This document shows, one piece after another, positions 28,351 to 33,023 of a DNA stretch of 64,000 nucleotides; within the stretch, counting starts at the first letter, position 1, and every line of letters begins with the position of its first letter. Both the position numbers and the translations under genes were made by a program. Source of the DNA: Strongylocentrotus droebachiensis (taxonomy: Eukaryota; Echinodermata; Echinoidea; Camarodonta; Strongylocentrotidae); the NCBI GenBank assembly GCA_035222895.1, contig JAVYIG010009876.1, forward strand, positions 1 through 64,000, written 5' to 3'. Below the pieces are notes generated by a model, which made no database searches, was not told the DNA's origin, and saw only the letters and a program-made list of their open reading frames with translations.

Positions 28351-29974
28351 CATCTCTCTCTCTCTGTCTCTCTCTAGCTATCGAGTCCCCTGTTTGAGAA
28401 CAATGCTGGGCAGGAGTTGGATAGACCAAACCTGAAAGAGCCTTGGACTAACCCAGAAGCCAGCTACATGCAGCTCAATGGAATCATTCAGTATGTCTTG
28501 TACTTGGGTGAGTAGCTCAGAGCCAGCTATATGCAGCTCAATGGAATCATTCAGTATGTCTTGTACTTGGGTGAGTAGCTCTGAGCCTGCTATATGCAGC
28601 TCAATGGAATCATTCAGTATGTCTTGTACTTGGGTGAGTAGTTCTGAGCCAGCTATATGCAGCTCAATGGAATCATTCAGTATGTCTTGTACTTGGGTGA
28701 GTAGCTCAGAGCCAGCTATATGCAGCTCAATGGAATCATTCAGTATGTCTTGTACTTGGGTGAGTAGCTCTGAGCCAGCTATATGCAGCTCAATGGAATC
28801 ATTCAGTATGTCTTGTACTTGGGTGAGTAGTTCTGAGCCAGCTACATGCAGCTCAATGGAATCATTCAGTATGTCTTGTACTTGGGTGAGTAGCTCTGAG
28901 GCAGCTACATGCAGCTCAATGGAATCATTCGGTATGTCTTGTACTTGGGTGAGTAGCTCTGAGCCAGCTATATGCAGCTCAATGGAATCATTCAGTATGT
29001 CTTGTACTTGGGTGAGTAGTTCTGAGCCAGCTACATGCAGCTCAATGGAATCATTCAGTATGTCTTGTACTTGGGTGAGTAGCTCTGAGGCAGCTACATG
29101 CAGCTCAATGGAATCATTCAGTATGTCTTGTACTTGGGTGAGTAGCTCTGAGCCAGCTATATGCAGCTCAATGGAATCATTCAGTATGTCTTGTACTTGG
29201 GTGAGTAGCTCTGAGCCAGCTACATGCAGCTCAATGGAATCATTCAGTATGTCTTGTACTTGGGTGAGTAGCTCTGAGCCAGCTATATGCAGCTCAATGG
29301 AATCATTCAGTATGTCTTGTACTTGGGTGAGTAGCTCTGAGCTAGCTATATGCAGCTCAATGGAATCATTCACCTAATCGGTGACCATTGGTCCCCCATG
29401 ATCCCTTTTTTCTTATGTTAATTGAGAGCTTATTTGATGAGATAACCACCTGTCAGTGACCATGCAAGGAGGTATAATCCCTACTGGCCAAACTAGTGCA
29501 GTGGGGCTTTAAGGTCTATCACACAGCTATATCTCCTTAATATGATTCTGAATAAAACAGATTTGAAATAATTTTTGGTAGAGTTGTTTTTCTGTTTCCT
29601 TCTGGGTAGTATATGTAGGCGAGCTGTTCATCATTTTGACAAACCAAATAGAAATATTTGATCTGTTACCAATTAATATGAGGTGCAAATGATCAAACTC
29701 TCAATTATGAAATGGCTCAAATAATGGCTCAAAAATGTCAACATGTACACAGGTCCCTGATATACAAAGACCTTTAACAGTTTTCTCCAGAACTTAGGAA
29801 AATACTGATGTAGAATCTAGATTATGTTATGATGAAAATGTTTTTTTTTGTTTCATTACAGCTCGCTCTGTTCTGGATGTACCTGTATGGATGCATCAGA
29901 TGATTGTAACCTTTGCAAAGATATTTGGAAACTCACTGGAAACATATTTGGATTAGTATGGAAACTCTTGTTTT

Positions 29975-30052
<78 letters not shown>

Positions 30053-33023
30053 AATCTTTCTAGCACTCACCCTCTCTGCTGCCTCTTTTCCTTTCGTCTG
30101 ATATAATTTTCATTCTCCTTCGACTCTATTCCTCCTTATTCTCCTCTCTTTCTCTCTTTCCTTTTTATTTGTCTTTCTTTTCTACATATTTTATTATTCT
30201 CTCTTGTTTTGCTTTTTATTTTTCCATTTCTTGCCTAAATATATCACTCATATGACTATCAGCTTGTTTCAAGAATTTCGCAAAATATATACTACATGCA
30301 AAGATTAAAAAGAAAGCATTATTTGTAAATTATCTGTAATTGTTAACGAGAGGAAGATGAGATTATTGATGAAAAGATTCTATATATTCCACTTTGATGA
30401 TAAATGACCATTTGATCTTTAACCTTTAACCTTTGCCTTGTATAGTTTCATCAATACTAAGACGGAGATGTTGAAGAGTGAGCAGATGGTGGAGCATATC
30501 ATTTATCTACTCAGAGGTATGCTAGCTGAGTCTCATCTCCTATGGTTTACATAGATTAGTCTCTTTGTATTATTCATTGGGCTCTTTGACTTCATACCTT
30601 CACATAAATGAAGTGTTTCATTTTTCTAACTTTACCTAAGTGACAACAATGTGTCAAGATTTTCGTTTTGAATTGTAGATTTACATAAGGTATAAGGTAT
30701 TTGCAAAAGTGTTATTTTGAAGCAACATGACTGTTTTATCTTCTTGTTGTCAGCCATTATAGTCACTGTGTTTTTATTTTAAAGTGTTCTAATGAAAAGC
30801 AAGGCAAGCACTTCTGCTTTTGCATTATTACCTATCAATTGACCTATATGATACTGCAGTACGGTAGCAGCCTCATGCAAGCTATGAGAGCCACAAAGGG
30901 ACATACATGTACATTCATGTATCTTGCTGCGAGATTGGACAAGGAATAATCTCTGGATTCAACTTAATACACTGATTGTACATTTACTTCTCTATTTTCA
31001 GATGTTCTTTTCTTTGATGATGACGCGCCCAGGACGGATGCACAGAAGCTTGAGAGGAAAGAGTTTGCTTTCCAACAAATGCTCAAATTCTTCCCAAGTA
31101 AGACTTACTGTATATTCTAACTGATCAGTGGTGTACTACGTAGTAGCACATGACTTGTGATTTAAATACATGTATGAGTATCATACAAATACTTACCCCA
31201 TAAGAACAGTATGGTATAAACATTTCACAAGTAAGAAATACTAACTCTCAAGGGTCTTGAAAATCTATCCAAGATGATAGAGTTTCTTTTACACTACTGA
31301 TAATTTCTGTGCTGATGAAGCAAAGATGTCCTCTTCTGTGTTTCCATATTCCACTGTTCGAAAATCAGCTTGCTGAAAAAAATAGCTTCGCATTTGTGCA
31401 CAAAATGTATTTGCATCTGACAACTACATGTTTATTTTAATGAATTGTCAATGATTACTGTTTTCTTCTGTAGGTATAGTACCCAAGGTTCTTGGAGAAG
31501 AGAAGTTTTATGATGGATGTAAGATAGTCTTTGATGCTCTGCAATACCCCAAGCTCAACAAACAGGTGAGTAATAGCGCTGCTCAATACTGCTTTTCTCT
31601 CAATCATGTAGTACAAAAGCTCCTGTCATTTTTGCAGTACTTTGTCTGATACCTGGGATGCTGGCTAAAGTTTTAAAGATGTGAAAAGTAATGTTTCGTA
31701 TATATGTTACTGGATACGATTTTATAAATTGTAATGCTTTATTGGTGACAGTGATGAATGTTAATACAGAGAGTAGCCTTGACATGTCAATGGCCTTTGC
31801 TACTCCCTCACATCCACTTCATCACAGTGTATGCATCTTTTCTCACTTGTTTCATTTGTCTATTTTCTGTTCAATGTTCTTCTTATATTGTTTATTTTTG
31901 CATACACTGTATTTTATAAGGGATGTGAAATAAATAAATTTGAATTTGAATTATTATTATTATTATTATTATATGATTCATTCTGTGTGTTGAAAACATT
32001 TCAAAGAATTTGATTATACTAAGTTACCATCCAGTCACCTCAGTCAAGAGAAACATTATGCTTTGTTAGAGGGGGGGGGGGGGGCAGAATAGCACAGCCA
32101 GACTCCAAGATCAGACCTCTGTGCGCATATTGTATAAATACAGGGCAATCAAATTTCTTCAATCTCTAAAGGGCTATCAATTTTGTAATCATTTTCTTGC
32201 AGCTCTCATACATTCTCTTGGATATTGTGATCAAGGAAATCTTTCCTGAATTATCTGATGAGGTGAGTGCGTTCATTCAATCTTCGACCACAATGCTCCA
32301 CAATGCTCCACAATGCTCCACAATGCTCCACAAAGCTACAGACACATATCTCAACTTTAACTACTTTTTGAGACAATCTTTTCATGGCTCATCCAGATAA
32401 AGAATTGTTCCTATTCTTCAAAAATGACTTTTCATGTTCTTCTTTTTTTTAGTTGAAAAATATTAGGTACAAATATGAAATGTAAACAATGGAAACTACC
32501 TTGACTTTAAAAACAAGTTTCGATGAATATGAATTTCAAAGTTTGCTTCTCATTGTTCTGCTTTCATTTAGAGTAGTTGTCTATTTGGGTTGGATTTTTC
32601 TTTAAGTGTTCTGCTTGTTTAATAGAGAAATGGCATTGTCAGGTCTTCAGATTGGAGTACTGTGCAGCCAACCAGCCTGTCTGTAGCACTACTAACATTC
32701 TATCACTAGACATGATGATAACACTAAAAATTAATAACTGGATGTGATGATGTCATACATGTAACTCCCCCACCCCTTCTATATGTATATGGAGCTGTTT
32801 ATAAGAAAATGAACCTTTGATAGTCAATTTTTGTTAATACTTTAAAATAAAAAATTAAATACATGCAATGTAGTAGAACTTGCAAATGAGGCACAGTCTG
32901 AGTGGTAATATATTAATATTGTTGGGCAACATTTGAATTTTTATTTTTTATTTTATCATTTTACAGGATGATACAGATGAGGAAGCTTCACAATATCAGG
33001 AAGATCACTATGAGAAAGAATGA
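781..33023 (+). CDS. SNX14: Sorting nexin 14, partial (last 23 coding exons)
   Basis: Spliced exons: 781-825, 2073-2156, 3015-3129, 5797-5952, 6479-6536, 7148-7214, 8135-8190, 12966-13051, 13438-13490, 15334-15533, 15919-15968, 16738-16838, 22683-22785, 25885-25925, 26840-26910, 27763-27808, 28378-28507, 29862-29955, 30446-30516, 31002-31097, 31474-31565, 32203-32262, 32967-33023. All junctions are GT-AG and the phases join into one 643-residue frame ending in TGA. The order RGS, PX, sorting-nexin C-terminal domain, with blocks such as EGALNLLQFCLTV, AYEYVFSLLES, LGSRIKGVFK, LNKQLSYILLDIVIKEIFPE, matches SNX14 rather than SNX13 or SNX25. In vertebrates SNX14 is an ER-anchored protein acting at ER-lipid droplet contacts and in endolysosomal lipid handling. 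The membrane anchor and PXA domain must lie upstream of position 1. Odd features: two exon-straddling minisatellites and an antisense LINE in the 5.8-kb intron 16839-22682. Confidence 0.95.
1332..2033. mobile_element. TIR element enclosing RT fragments
   Basis: The left end reads TACCGTAAATCTCCGTGTAT from 1332, and the right end, read on the other strand from 2033, begins TACCCGTAAATCTCCGTGTA. Both continue into TAAGGCGCAC. Long T tracts (about 1428-1456 and 1932-1965) sit just inside both ends. This is a non-autonomous DNA transposon with inverted termini. Its interior is unusual in holding reverse-transcriptase fragments. It lies in the SNX14 intron between 825 and 2073. Confidence 0.7.
1555..1900 (+). 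pseudogene. Reverse-transcriptase fragments (LINE remnant)
   Basis: The + strand translates to WFESNLSNRSQYVVYNN and then FPITNGVPQGSILG at about 1555-1670. The GVPQGSILG motif is diagnostic of non-LTR reverse transcriptase. The frame then breaks, and after about 130 unrelated bases resumes near 1812 as FININDLTHSSTTT, corresponding to the IND region before the FADD box. It is a dead, interrupted fragment inside the 1332-2033 inverted-repeat element. Confidence 0.6.
2290..2590. mobile_element. Foldback MITE in SNX14 intron
   Basis: The outer arms GTGACATCATCAAAAATCTA (from about 2293) and, reversed, TGACATCATAAAAATCTATT (from about 2587) pair. Inner arms at about 2358-2446 pair around CCTATGGGAACTCAGTG and CACTGAGTTCCTATAGG. 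The whole stretch can fold into a long hairpin and has no coding capacity. Confidence 0.6.
2736..2937 (-). mobile_element. TTAAAGCC-ended MITE, copy 1
   Basis: One of six copies in the window of a roughly 190-bp repeat. Its ends are TTTAAAGCC(A/C)CACTG and, reversed, an AAAGCCC(A/G)TCTGTAC type. Shared internal segments include TAGCTACTTG, CATTGGTC and TCATGAGATAACCACC-like blocks. This copy is inverted relative to the others. TTAA or TTTAA at the ends suggests a TTAA-targeting family, which is an inference. Confidence 0.6.
3015..8190 (+). CDS. SNX14: SNX14 RGS-domain exons (five exons)
   Basis: Exons 3015-3129, 5797-5952, 6479-6536, 7148-7214 and 8135-8190 encode roughly residues 44-194 of the visible protein. 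They read as an RGS fold: a start helix (SEILSNSTLLFPFLQFMRRE), the core GALNLLQFCLTVEDFN, a middle segment (LHLEAKELYNLYFAPDAMDR) and AYEYVFSLLESTYCPLFHHS. In SNX14-type proteins the RGS module lies between PXA and PX and is a weak or non-canonical Galpha interactor; I infer the same here. The introns between these exons hold a foldback MITE, two Helitron-like DR1 repeats and three copies of a TTAAAGCC-ended MITE. Confidence 0.93.
3140..3426. mobile_element. MITE with GGGCCCCGTTTCACAAAG ends
   Basis: The left end is GGGCCCCGTTTCACAAAGAT and the right end mirrors it (CTTAGGATCTTTGTGAAACA, then Cs). It begins only about 10 bp after the SNX14 donor at 3130, so it is inserted almost at the splice site. 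The 11746-11973 repeat has similar ends. Confidence 0.6.
3471..4141 (+). mobile_element. Helitron-like repeat with AGGTCA arrays, copy 1
   Basis: It starts with a small hairpin (ATGCCTCCGTTACG... CCGGAGGCAT) and then has degenerate tandem units of about 130-150 bp. Each unit contains a GTGATCGCGTTATCTGAAGA-like start, CTTGCAGAGCCAATGAACTG and runs of AGGTCAAAGGTCA. It ends with the perfect palindrome CGACTGCGCGCAGTCG, a 9-nt spacer and CTAG followed by T. A hairpin plus CTRR end is the signature of Helitron 3' termini. The 5' end is not a clear TC, so the class is tentative. Confidence 0.6.
4745..5559 (+). mobile_element. Helitron-like repeat with AGGTCA arrays, copy 2
   Basis: The same termini as the 3471-4141 copy but with more internal units. 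Nuclear-receptor-like half-site runs occur near 4931, 5081, 5234 and, degenerate, 5377. It is inserted inside another repeat (flanks TTTTGAATGCTTTGG on the left and CTCTAAAAAACGGT on the right). The unfilled form of that repeat is seen at about 10455-10490. Confidence 0.6.
6746..6942 (+). mobile_element. TTAAAGCC-ended MITE, copy 2
   Basis: A near full-length copy from TAAAGCCCCACTGC to AGAGGGGCTTTAAA in the intron between SNX14 exons 6479-6536 and 7148-7214. Confidence 0.6.
7263..7432 (+). mobile_element. TTAAAGCC-ended MITE, copy 3
   Basis: A shorter, internally deleted copy starting TTTAAGCCACACTGTCC, about 50 bp after the SNX14 donor at 7215. Copy 4 lies about 360 bp downstream in the same orientation. 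Confidence 0.55.
7792..7986 (+). mobile_element. TTAAAGCC-ended MITE, copy 4
   Basis: A full-length copy from TTTAAAGCCCCACTGTCC to ACAGACGGGCTTTAAT. It shares most internal sequence with the copies at 6746 and 60924. Confidence 0.6.
8583..8971. mobile_element. MITE with long inverted ends
   Basis: The left arm CACTGAGTGATTTCAAGTTG, GGTGTT..., pairs with the right arm ...AACACCCAACTTGAA, TTCACTCACTG over about 45 bp. GTGTTAGTGTTT motifs flank the inside of both arms. It has no coding potential and lies in the long SNX14 intron 8191-12965. Confidence 0.6.
8972..10335. other. SNX14 intron, low-complexity and unassigned
   Basis: It contains a C-rich then T-rich tract at 9158-9208 and a pyrimidine-rich stretch at about 9535-10010 that resembles LINE 3' UTR sequence in composition. 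No exon, protein motif or paired ends were recognised. Confidence 0.35.
10336..10522. mobile_element. MITE with GGGCAATACAACATC ends
   Basis: The left end reads AAATGTTGTATTGCCCTTTA and the right end AAAGGGCAATACAACATCTT, an inverted repeat of about 20 bp. The internal segment TTTTGAATGCTTTAATATTT, CCTCTAAAAAACGG is shared with the repeat interrupted by the Helitron-like element at 4745-5559 and with 61158-61386. Confidence 0.6.
11746..11973. mobile_element. Foldback MITE, GGGCCCGAATTCACAAAGG ends
   Basis: The left arm GGCCCGAATTCACAAAGGAG (from 11747) pairs with the right arm CCTCCTTTGTGAATTTGTGC. Internal AACCATGGGTT and AAAATAAGCGCAA segments also pair, so nearly the whole element folds on itself. 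Confidence 0.65.
11974..12965. other. SNX14 intron, nothing recognised
   Basis: AT-rich sequence with a short tandem GAGGAATTGCAT/GAGGAATAGCAT run near 12050-12080. It ends at the acceptor TCTCACAG before 12966. No exon or transposon ends were found. Confidence 0.4.
12966..25925 (+). CDS. SNX14: SNX14 linker and PX-domain exons
   Basis: Exons 12966-13051 and 13438-13490 encode the linker (KLGSRIKGVFKGQT), which aligns with the vertebrate GISRIGSKIKGVFK region. Exons 15334-15533, 15919-15968, 16738-16838, 22683-22785 and 25885-25925 encode an acidic stretch (SDVDQISDDEDTHQTG) and then a PX domain from about residue 266 to 395. Recognisable parts are SAWRVSIP, FVFIIDIQRVD, the ERMYHEFYALEQKLREFHG block, the proline-rich loop near DAQLPIRRPFGSKS, and LRGSQLLYTFLTTN. 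Where canonical PX domains have Arg-Arg-Tyr this protein reads Arg-Met-Tyr, which removes a usual phosphoinositide contact. The exon at 15334 is the last copy of a 14-fold acceptor repeat. Confidence 0.93.
13618..15430 (+). repeat. 122-bp minisatellite spanning an SNX14 3' splice site
   Basis: Tandem copies begin (at TCTGATGTAGATC) at 13740, 13862, 13984, 14107, 14230, 14352, 14474, 14596, 14719, 14841, 14963, 15085, 15207 and 15334, after a degenerate partial copy from about 13618. Each unit is the last 25 nt of the intron (with TGTTTGTTTACCAG) plus the first 97 nt of the exon, encoding SDVDQISDDEDTHQTG... AWRVSIP. Most units are 122 bp; copies with one extra C are 123 bp, and the last interval is 127 bp. 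Only the 15334 copy continues into the rest of the exon. In typical upstream copies the exon frame runs to TAG at the start of the next copy. Confidence 0.95.
16008..16230 (-). mobile_element. tRNA-derived SINE, copy A
   Basis: On the - strand it reads GGAGGCCCGATAGCTCAGTC (A box), CTCGTAATCCGGTGACC, GGGTTCGAAACC (B box), then a non-tRNA body (GCACTAGTGCCC... type, TTAATCCTCATTACCAGG, AAAGCCGTTGGTCC) and a tail of ACC/ACT-type triplets. The head resembles a tRNA with loop CTCGTAA (anticodon CGT, Thr-like). The same family occurs at 25232, 40015, 44415 and 54930. It sits in the intron after SNX14 exon 15919-15968. Confidence 0.8.
16231..16737. other. SNX14 intron, nothing recognised
   Basis: Unique-looking AT-rich sequence up to the acceptor TTGATCAG before exon 16738. 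No protein motif or paired ends were found. Confidence 0.35.
17062..17471. mobile_element. MITE with CAGACCTGCCAACC ends
   Basis: The left end CAGACCTGCCAACC is exactly mirrored by GGTTGGCAGGTCTG at 17458-17471. The interior has TACGATT-type repeats and a C/A tract. CAG...CTG ends of this type are common in hAT-like families, but I did not find a clean 8-bp target duplication. Confidence 0.6.
17472..18160. other. SNX14 intron, nothing recognised
   Basis: AT-rich non-coding sequence between the 17062-17471 element and the 3' end of the antisense LINE. It has no recognisable coding or repeat structure. Confidence 0.3.
19097..21865 (-). CDS. LINE ORF2: AP endonuclease and reverse transcriptase
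   Basis: A 922-residue open frame, intact for its length. The N-terminal part is an APE-type endonuclease: CINETWL (Glu24), LIGVLYRPPN, LLLGDLNVDM and ESDHLAV are the metal- and substrate-binding motifs that nick target DNA. The central part is a reverse transcriptase: PVNKSPGPDGISP, FLDMSKAFDRM (catalytic Asp), SGVPQGSVIGPLLFNLFVNN and LFADDMLLF (catalytic DD). The C-terminal part includes SYKYLGIVIGSNLSW, LPILEYGIPAWHP and RRFPRVWDELP, as in CR1/Jockey-type elements. It probably starts upstream of this Met: the codons before it read LLNARSLRSKIPEL, a typical endonuclease start, in the same frame as the 2A leader and separated from it by one TAA. Confidence 0.92.
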   Translation of the reverse strand: MRSKIPELESYICTTKPDIICINETWLTEDIYDASLGFPNEYLVFRRDRADNRRGGGVLLALHRHLKPDRKSIHNDTLELIWATFKNGSDSWLIGVLYRPPNSNASYWELLQAELDSVKPDDYDGLLLLGDLNVDMSPNVLSNNRTHLSSFMNDFDLTQMVASPTRLTATNVYSGSLIDLVLTNRDHAITNVHTMANPVESDHLAVCVRLRSSQPAPMPSVLRSFLHVNKGDFDHLRTLLHLIPWNSFLDPCNVEESSELFLDLFNAAIKESIPQSSKRKSKCSPWITAELKKLISKKHCLFRNAKRTKASTDWVTYKTIRNQVKTLTRKAYWTYVNTLFARKDNRKSFWSFVRSRKQSLPPPKFKYNEAQFTQPDDIAAAFNSHFSSVFSPPSTLPTEAPECTLPISELNRLTVSDTDVSSALSRLPVNKSPGPDGISPNVLSKVASEISHPLSILFNASLSCGKVPSSWRKSHITPVFKNGDRSLVSNYLPVALTSVLCKVLEKLVVNCIQEHVGLYGLMSKHQHGFTKGKNCVTQLVNLVHNWAASLDKPRPPHIDAIFLDMSKAFDRMPHNILLSKLATQYNIRGNIWKWVRSFLSNRLQRVMFLGSLSSWSNVPSGVPQGSVIGPLLFNLFVNNVISDVSSDLFLFADDMLLFRTIRSHDDEMQLQHDLDSLHQWTITNGMSFNPSKTKVMHITRKRNIQNAVYTLGDTLLSSVTSYKYLGIVIGSNLSWNIQVDAITARASRLLGFIRVVARGSSTSAIFALYKALVLPILEYGIPAWHPNTLKQTQQLERIQRIATRVALKQRRGEMPYEERLRVLNWSTLSARRDYLLCSFTFKCLYFCCDCETLIENIAISKRRLFTLSFIHQQSRTQALFLSPSRRFPRVWDELPLEVRDASVVSSLSSFLLSMKRSLLDSN
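21899..22186 (-). CDS. LINE N-terminal leader with 2A-like motif
   Basis: A 95-residue frame starting MELHCYLLCALICG, a hydrophobic signal-like N-terminus, and ending at TAA (21899-21901). Residues 69-77, encoded at 21956-21982, read GDVESNPGP, matching the 2A consensus D-V/I-E-x-N-P-G-P. In 2A peptides the ribosome skips the bond between the last Gly and Pro. The frame is the same as that of the endonuclease-reverse transcriptase downstream, so the ancestral product was probably one polyprotein split by 2A. The stop is then a disabling mutation, or the copy relies on readthrough. Confidence 0.85.
   Translation of the reverse strand: MELHCYLLCALICGVQTGWNKPNQQDYFFSSEVHPREINSCLNRRFVGRRIPHYSNTTSTFQVEIFSCGDVESNPGPHGGLFEVTAPDPPRPTTS
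23100..24140. repeat. Unassigned repeat region with 105-bp duplication
   Basis: It begins near CAGGACCCGTGGAAAATCCA and a G-rich run at 23175-23200. A unit with GCGAATTGTT, AACATATTAAATTGCCT, CCCCTGAGCCTTC, CGGTTCAGCCCTTTGAACC and GTGGACACCACGCCTGCA occurs twice in tandem, at about 23774-23867 and 23868-23961. No coding motif is visible. It has the character of a decayed transposon, class unknown. Confidence 0.45.
24141..24929. repeat. Unassigned SNX14 intron sequence with imperfect duplication
   Basis: A segment containing TACAAAGC(A/G)TATCCTATAG(A/C)AAGA occurs twice (about 24660 and 24783). ATTCTTGTTGTGATTTCGAT with AAGATTTTACG near 24420-24545 echoes TATTGTTGTGATTTCAATG and AAGATTTTACG near 23345-23470. 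This suggests diverged copies of one larger repeat. No gene was recognised. Confidence 0.35.
24930..25200. other. GC-rich island of unknown origin
   Basis: About 270 bp, much richer in G+C and CpG than anything around it, ending just before a SINE. It contains CGAAACCGCGTTTAACGGCA, GTCGATCGCGGGGTCGACGT and CCACGCCACGGCGGAGGCGG. The texture recalls ribosomal spacer DNA, but I recognise no rRNA core sequence. Confidence 0.4.
25232..25445 (+). mobile_element. tRNA-derived SINE, copy B
   Basis: The clearest copy. The A box TAGCTCAGTTGGTAGAGC is at 25242-25259 and the B box GGGTTCGAAACC at 25284-25295. An anticodon-like loop CTCGTAA lies between them. The body includes GGTAAGGCATTAATCCTCAT and ATTTATGCTTTCTTTAATAG, and the tail is (ACC)n. 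The head is tRNA-like, but the sequence continues into a fixed non-tRNA body shared with other copies, so this is a SINE rather than a tRNA gene. Confidence 0.85.
25957..26210. mobile_element. MITE with GTGACACAAAGACGTAA ends
   Basis: The left arm GTGACACAAAGACGTAA (about 25969) and the right arm TTACGTCTTTGTGTCAC (ending 26196) are inverted. Flanking GAGGG/CCCTC extends the pairing. Internal ACACAAAGACTTAACTCCAT and AAACATAAACGTAACTCC look like degenerate repeats of the arm. It lies about 30 bp after the SNX14 donor at 25926. Confidence 0.6.
26840..33023 (+). CDS. SNX14: SNX14 C-terminal (PXC / nexin-C) exons
   Basis: Exons from 26840-26910 to 32967-33023 encode residues about 406-643. The first two give KERGQHLERFLMTFLAS and an acidic spacer. 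Exon 28378-28507 ends in YMQLNGIIQYVLYL, and its reading frame continues through the donor at 28508 into ARSVLDVPVWMHQM (29862). The remaining exons give FINTKTEMLKSEQMVEHI, LLRDVLFFDDDAPRTDAQK, PKVLGEEKFYDGCKIVFDAL and LSYILLDIVIKEIFPELS. This is the sorting-nexin C-terminal helical domain that packs on PXA in Mdm1/SNX14-like proteins. The last exon adds an acidic tail ending in DHYEKE before TGA at 33021-33023. Confidence 0.93.
27060..27720. repeat. Probable repeat sequence in SNX14 intron
   Basis: AT-rich sequence with GAGCAATGCAACCCTTGTTA near 27090 and GAGATCACTGTTCTATGCGA near 27218. I did not locate paired ends and assign no class. Confidence 0.25.
28200..28377 (+). repeat. (CT)n microsatellite forming a polypyrimidine tract
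   Basis: About 175 nt of nearly pure CT/TC repeat runs directly into TCTCTAG, the 3' splice site of the SNX14 exon starting at 28378. The microsatellite therefore supplies the whole polypyrimidine tract of that acceptor. A second CT array is at 29975-30058. Confidence 0.9.
28461..29371 (+). repeat. 63-bp minisatellite spanning an SNX14 5' splice site
   Basis: The period is exactly 63 bp, with 14 full units and a truncated fifteenth. Each unit carries the last part of exon 28378-28507 (encoding YMQLNGIIQYVLYL), the donor GTGAGT and about 19 nt of intron (AGCTCTGAGCC-type). Donors are at 28508 and every 63 nt to 29327. The first is the one that keeps the frame. If it is skipped the coding frame reads TTG GGT GAG TAG, a stop. 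The multiple-of-three period makes other frames open on both strands over the array, but these are artefacts. Confidence 0.95.
29371..29512 (+). mobile_element. TTAAAGCC-ended MITE, copy 5, 5'-truncated
   Basis: The last minisatellite unit passes at about 29371 directly into the middle of a TTAAAGCC MITE (TCGGTGACCATTGGTCCCCC) and runs to its right end GTGGGGCTTTAA. The left part of the MITE is missing, so the array boundary and the MITE break coincide. Confidence 0.65.
29975..30058 (+). repeat. (CT)n microsatellite
   Basis: A CT/TC array of about 80 nt, about 20 nt after the SNX14 donor at 29956, followed by a further pyrimidine-rich stretch to about 30230. Confidence 0.85.
31790..31975 (+). 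repeat. Probable LINE 3'-end fragment with (ATT)n tail
   Basis: Pyrimidine-rich sequence ending GATGTGAAATAAATAAATTT, GAATTTGAATTATTATTATT. It resembles the tail at 300-345 and lies in the SNX14 intron 31566-32202. Confidence 0.4.
32289..32334 (+). repeat. Short 11-bp tandem repeat
   Basis: CACAATGCTC repeated about four times with an 11-bp period, some 27 nt after the SNX14 donor at 32263. Confidence 0.85.

Noticed and set aside
28162..28397. Serine/leucine-rich frames over the CT repeat
   Set aside because: Translation of a dinucleotide repeat only.
28378..29377. Long open frames on both strands (331 residues on -, 299 on +) over the 63-bp array
   Set aside because: The period is a multiple of three, so open frames arise automatically. 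The real SNX14 frame reads a stop in every unit after the first, and the products are pure 21-residue repeats.
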